Part shown: positions 22,002 to 24,209 of the stretch, piece after piece
Layout: the number at the start of each line of letters is the position of its first letter
How positions within the stretch are numbered: the stretch's first letter is position 1
Source: an uncultured Clostridiaceae bacterium
Lineage (GTDB): Bacteria > Bacillota > Clostridia > Lachnospirales > Lachnospiraceae
Direction: 5' to 3'
DNA length: 24,209 nucleotides
NCBI GenBank assembly: GCA_949948825.1
Contig: CATLIJ010000005.1
Coordinates: 1 to 24,209, forward strand
Made by a program: the position numbers and the translations under genes
Notes under the pieces: model-generated
Database searches by the model: none
What the model was told of the DNA's origin: nothing
The model's input: only the letters and a program-made list of their open reading frames with translations

Positions 22002-22847
22002 TTATTTGATCGTCTTGCCATCACGTCTTCTGATGATGAGCTTACTGGACTGTTTGTTCTTCTTTCTGGTCTTCAGGCCCAAAGCCGGCTTACCCCATGG
22101 AGTACACGGACCCGGACGGCCGATACCGGTCTTGCCTTCACCACCGCCGTGAGGATGGTCGTTGGGGTTCATAACAGAACCGCGGACCGTAGGACGGATA
22201 CCCATATGACGTTTTCTTCCTGCCTTACCAATGTTGATCAGGTTATGCTCTCCGTTGCCCACAACGCCGATGGTCGCACGGCACACAATGGGAACCATTC
22301 TCATCTCTCCGGAGGGAAGTCTTAAGGTTGCATATTTTCCTTCTTTTGCCATCAGCTGCGCAGCATTGCCTGCGGAGCGAACCAGCTGGCCGCCTTTTCC
22401 CGGATGCAGTTCAATGTTGTGAATCTGCGCGCCTACAGGAATGTTTGCCAGAGGCAGACAGTTGCCGGTCTTGGCCTCTGCGGTCTCACCGCTCATCACC
22501 TTCATGCCATCTGTCAGCCCTGCCGGTGCAAGAATATAGGACTTGGTTCCATCTGCGTAACAGATAAGCGCAATGTTGGCGCTCCGGTTGGGATCATACT
22601 CAATGCCGATCACAGTTGCCGGAATCCCGTCCTTTGAATTTCTCTTAAAATCAATCATTCTGTATTTTCTTCTGCTGCCGCCTCCGCGGTGTCTCACAGT
22701 AATTTTGCCCTGATTATTGCGTCCGGCGTTCTTCTTTAAGGAAGTAACCAGAGATTTTTCCGGCGTTGATTTGGTAATCTCGCTGAAATCAGAACTGGTC
22801 ATGTGCCTTCTGGACGGTGTATATGGGTTATAAGTCTTAATTGCCAT
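22002..22847 (-). CDS. rplB: 50S ribosomal protein L2
   Basis: L2 is needed for subunit joining and peptidyl-transferase centre assembly. The 281 residues start AIKTYNPYTPSRRHMTSSDF and include the RNA-binding core and the catalytic-region motif MNPNDHPHGGGEGKTGIGR, with its key histidine kept. The C-terminal RGDGKTIK-like RRRDGKTIK tail is slightly longer than in E. coli. It follows a 123-nt structured gap after rplW. Confidence 0.98.
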   Translation of the reverse strand: MAIKTYNPYTPSRRHMTSSDFSEITKSTPEKSLVTSLKKNAGRNNQGKITVRHRGGGSRRKYRMIDFKRNSKDGIPATVIGIEYDPNRSANIALICYADGTKSYILAPAGLTDGMKVMSGETAEAKTGNCLPLANIPVGAQIHNIELHPGKGGQLVRSAGNAAQLMAKEGKYATLRLPSGEMRMVPIVCRATIGVVGNGEHNLINIGKAGRKRHMGIRPTVRGSVMNPNDHPHGGGEGKTGIGRPGPCTPWGKPALGLKTRKKNKQSSKLIIRRRDGKTIK

Positions 22848-22970
22848 GACTACAAACTCCTTTCCTTGCTTTGCCTATTTTTCACCCTGCCTTCCGAGTC
22901 AGGGTATAACCGTAGTCTGCTGCCGTTCCAACATACCCGCGTGTATCTTCCCGGCAACGCAGGTCTGTCT
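22848..22970 (-). promoter_or_regulatory. rplW-rplB intergenic spacer with two hairpins
   Basis: No gene is visible in 123 nt. The minus strand forms ACCCTG/CAGGGT (22900-22905 with 22884-22889, 10-nt loop) and GTTGCCG/CGGCAGC (22952-22958 with 22919-22925, one wobble), the latter enclosing ATAC/GTAT. No T-tract follows either stem. A weak promoter-like pair is present but not convincing. Confidence 0.4.
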
Positions 22971-23270
22971 TTACAGTCCTGCAAAAAGCTCGATATCCTT
23001 GCTGTCCTCTGTCAGCTGGACGATGGCTTTCTTTGTCTTGGCCGTCTTCCCATAAGTCATGCCTCTTCTTCTGGTCTTGCCCTCATTGTTCATGGTATTG
23101 ACACGCGCCACCTTTGTTCCCGGAAACATCTTTTCCACTGCTTCCTTAATCATGCTCTTGTTGGCATCTGTGTGGACCAGGAACGTATATTTCTTATCAG
23201 CCATTGCATTCATGCTCTTCTCGGTCACTACCGGCTTGAGGATGACATCGTAGTACTGAATGTTTGCCAT
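22971..23270 (-). CDS. rplW: 50S ribosomal protein L23
   Basis: L23 is the docking site for trigger factor and SRP at the tunnel exit. The 99 residues include DVILKPVVTEKSMNAMADKK, YTFLVHTDANKSMIKEAVEK and the extended loop RVNTMNNEGKTRRRGMTYGK. ATG 23270 overlaps the rplD stop (TAATG), implying coupled translation; AGGAGGTG lies 8 nt upstream. Confidence 0.98.
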   Translation of the reverse strand: MANIQYYDVILKPVVTEKSMNAMADKKYTFLVHTDANKSMIKEAVEKMFPGTKVARVNTMNNEGKTRRRGMTYGKTAKTKKAIVQLTEDSKDIELFAGL

Positions 23271-23890
23271 TATGCGTACACCTCCTCAATGTTCGCGACG
23301 GCAGCCTTGGTAGCCACCACGGTATTATATTTCAAAATGTCATATACATTGATTGTATTCACATATGCAGTCTTCACAGCAGGAATATTCCTGGCGGAAA
23401 GCACCACATTGTCACTGTCAGCGCCAACCACAACCAGCGCGCCCTTCAGATTCAGATTGTCCAGAATATTCTGGAACTTCTTTGTCTTAATCTCATCCAG
23501 CTTCAGCTCGTCAAGAACAACAAACTTATTCTCCTGTACCCGGCTGGTCAGGGCAGACTTTAATGCTGCTCTCTTCTCTTTCTTATTAAGACGAACCGTA
23601 TAATCTCTTGGAGCAGGGGCAAACACCACGCCGCCGCCCGTCCACTGGGGAGCTCTTGTTGAACCCTGTCTTGCATGACCGGTTCCCTTCTGACGCCACG
23701 GCTTTTTGCCGCCTCCTGACACCTCGGCACGAGTTTTTGCTTTCTGTGTTCCCTGACGTTTGTTGGCAAGCTGAGCCACAACTGCCATGTGTACCAGATG
23801 TTCATTCACCTTCACGCCAAACACTGCGTCGCTTAACTCCATGGTGCCTACTTCTTTGCCTTCCATATTGTAAACAGATACGTTTGCCAT
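23270..23890 (-). CDS. rplD: 50S ribosomal protein L4
   Basis: L4 lines the exit tunnel and, in E. coli, represses the S10 operon. The 206 residues include KVNEHLVHMAVVAQLANKRQ, the tunnel loop GGGKKPWRQKGTGHARQGST and the Rossmann-like domain FVVLDELKLDEIKTKKF. The loop WRQKGTGHARQGS looks wild type. ATG 23890 with an AGGAGG-type site; 36 nt after rplC. Confidence 0.98.
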   Translation of the reverse strand: MANVSVYNMEGKEVGTMELSDAVFGVKVNEHLVHMAVVAQLANKRQGTQKAKTRAEVSGGGKKPWRQKGTGHARQGSTRAPQWTGGGVVFAPAPRDYTVRLNKKEKRAALKSALTSRVQENKFVVLDELKLDEIKTKKFQNILDNLNLKGALVVVGADSDNVVLSARNIPAVKTAYVNTINVYDILKYNTVVATKAAVANIEEVYA

Positions 23891-23926
23891 TTCTGTGTGT
23901 TCCTCCTTTCCTCGGTGGGTCCGCCC

Positions 23927-24209
23927 TTAGCGGCCAACCTTTACGGTTTCTTTCAGTGTCACCAGAGATTTCTTCGGTCCCGGCACAGCGCCCTTCACCA
24001 GAATCAGGTTGTTCTCCCCATCTACCCGAACCACCTCCAGATTCTGAACAGTCACCTGCTCGCATCCCATATGTCCAGGCATCCCTTTGCCCTTAAACAC
24101 ACGGCCGGGAGTTGTCGCAGAACCATTGGAACCCTGATGGCGATGGAATTTGGAGCCGTGAGCCATAGGTCCTCTGTGCTGTCCAAATCTCTTGATCGCT
24201 CCCTGATAG
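23927..24209 (-). CDS. rplC: 50S ribosomal protein L3, C-terminal part
   Basis: Only the last 93 residues are in the window; the 5' part and rpsJ lie beyond the right edge. The frame reads YQGAIKRFGQHRGPMAHGSK, then GKGMPGHMGCEQVTVQNLEV and the end ETVKVGR. GPMAHGSKFHRHQGS is the L3 loop that reaches the peptidyl-transferase centre. An internal ATG at 24166 is not the start. Confidence 0.97.
   Translation of the reverse strand, partial: YQGAIKRFGQHRGPMAHGSKFHRHQGSNGSATTPGRVFKGKGMPGHMGCEQVTVQNLEVVRVDGENNLILVKGAVPGPKKSLVTLKETVKVGR

Noticed and set aside
22906..22935. Promoter-like TTGGAA-17-TATACC before rplB
   Set aside because: Only about 4 of 6 matches in each element and it lies within a predicted hairpin; not distinguishable from chance.
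22803..23603. 266-codon plus-strand open frame opposite rplW and rplD
   Set aside because: Antisense to conserved ribosomal genes, with no ribosome binding site or recognisable domain.

Overview
This window is a chromosomal stretch from a low-to-moderate GC Gram-positive Clostridia, most likely a member of the Lachnospiraceae (Blautia/Dorea-like). Reasons: the gene order S10-spc-alpha operons followed by ecfA1-ecfA2-ecfT-truA; four-cysteine zinc proteins (Adk LID, S14 type Z, L36); strong AGGAGG-type ribosome binding sites before nearly every gene; rpsD placed between rpsK and rpoA; a small KOW protein between map and infA; an L17 with a large internal insertion; and a secreted protein with clostridial cell-wall-binding repeats. 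The genus call is inference. Every gene I accept lies on the minus strand, so transcription runs from high to low coordinates.

Layout in the direction of transcription: 24209-20196 is the S10 operon from the 3' part of rplC to rplP (rplC, rplD, rplW, rplB, rpsS, rplV, rpsC, rplP). 20193-13981 continues as the spc operon (rpmC, rpsQ, rplN, rplX, rplE, rpsN, rpsH, rplF, rplR, rpsE, rpmD, rplO, secY), ending in a terminator- or attenuator-like hairpin. 13869-11924 holds adk, map, a KOW RNA-binding protein gene and infA. A consensus-like extended -10 promoter and a ~145-nt structured leader then precede the alpha operon (rpmJ, rpsM, rpsK, rpsD, rpoA, rplQ; 11656-8307), which closes with a near-ideal intrinsic terminator at 8240-8278. 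Next is a stand-alone secreted cell-wall-binding-repeat gene with its own promoter and terminator (8137-6773). Finally, a sigma-A-type promoter at 6733-6761 drives ecfA1-ecfA2-ecfT, then a ~967-residue J-like/TPR protein gene and truA, which runs off the left edge.

The genes cover ribosome assembly, protein export (SecY), nascent-protein maturation (Map), nucleotide balance (Adk), transcription (RpoA), translation initiation (IF1), vitamin uptake (ECF energy-coupling module) and tRNA modification (TruA).

The less ordinary signals are: (1) a family of imperfect palindromic repeats in the spc-operon gaps (two tandem copies after rpsH, a decayed copy after rpsN, a remnant after rpmC), with the lower stem kept by compensatory base changes; (2) a TruA with about 100 extra C-terminal residues; (3) a degenerate J-domain protein with many TPRs inserted before truA; (4) a cell-wall-binding secreted protein inserted between rplQ and ecfA1; (5) an L17 with a ~47-residue charged insertion; (6) several structured leaders. 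I found no tRNA, rRNA, CRISPR, IS element or phage gene.
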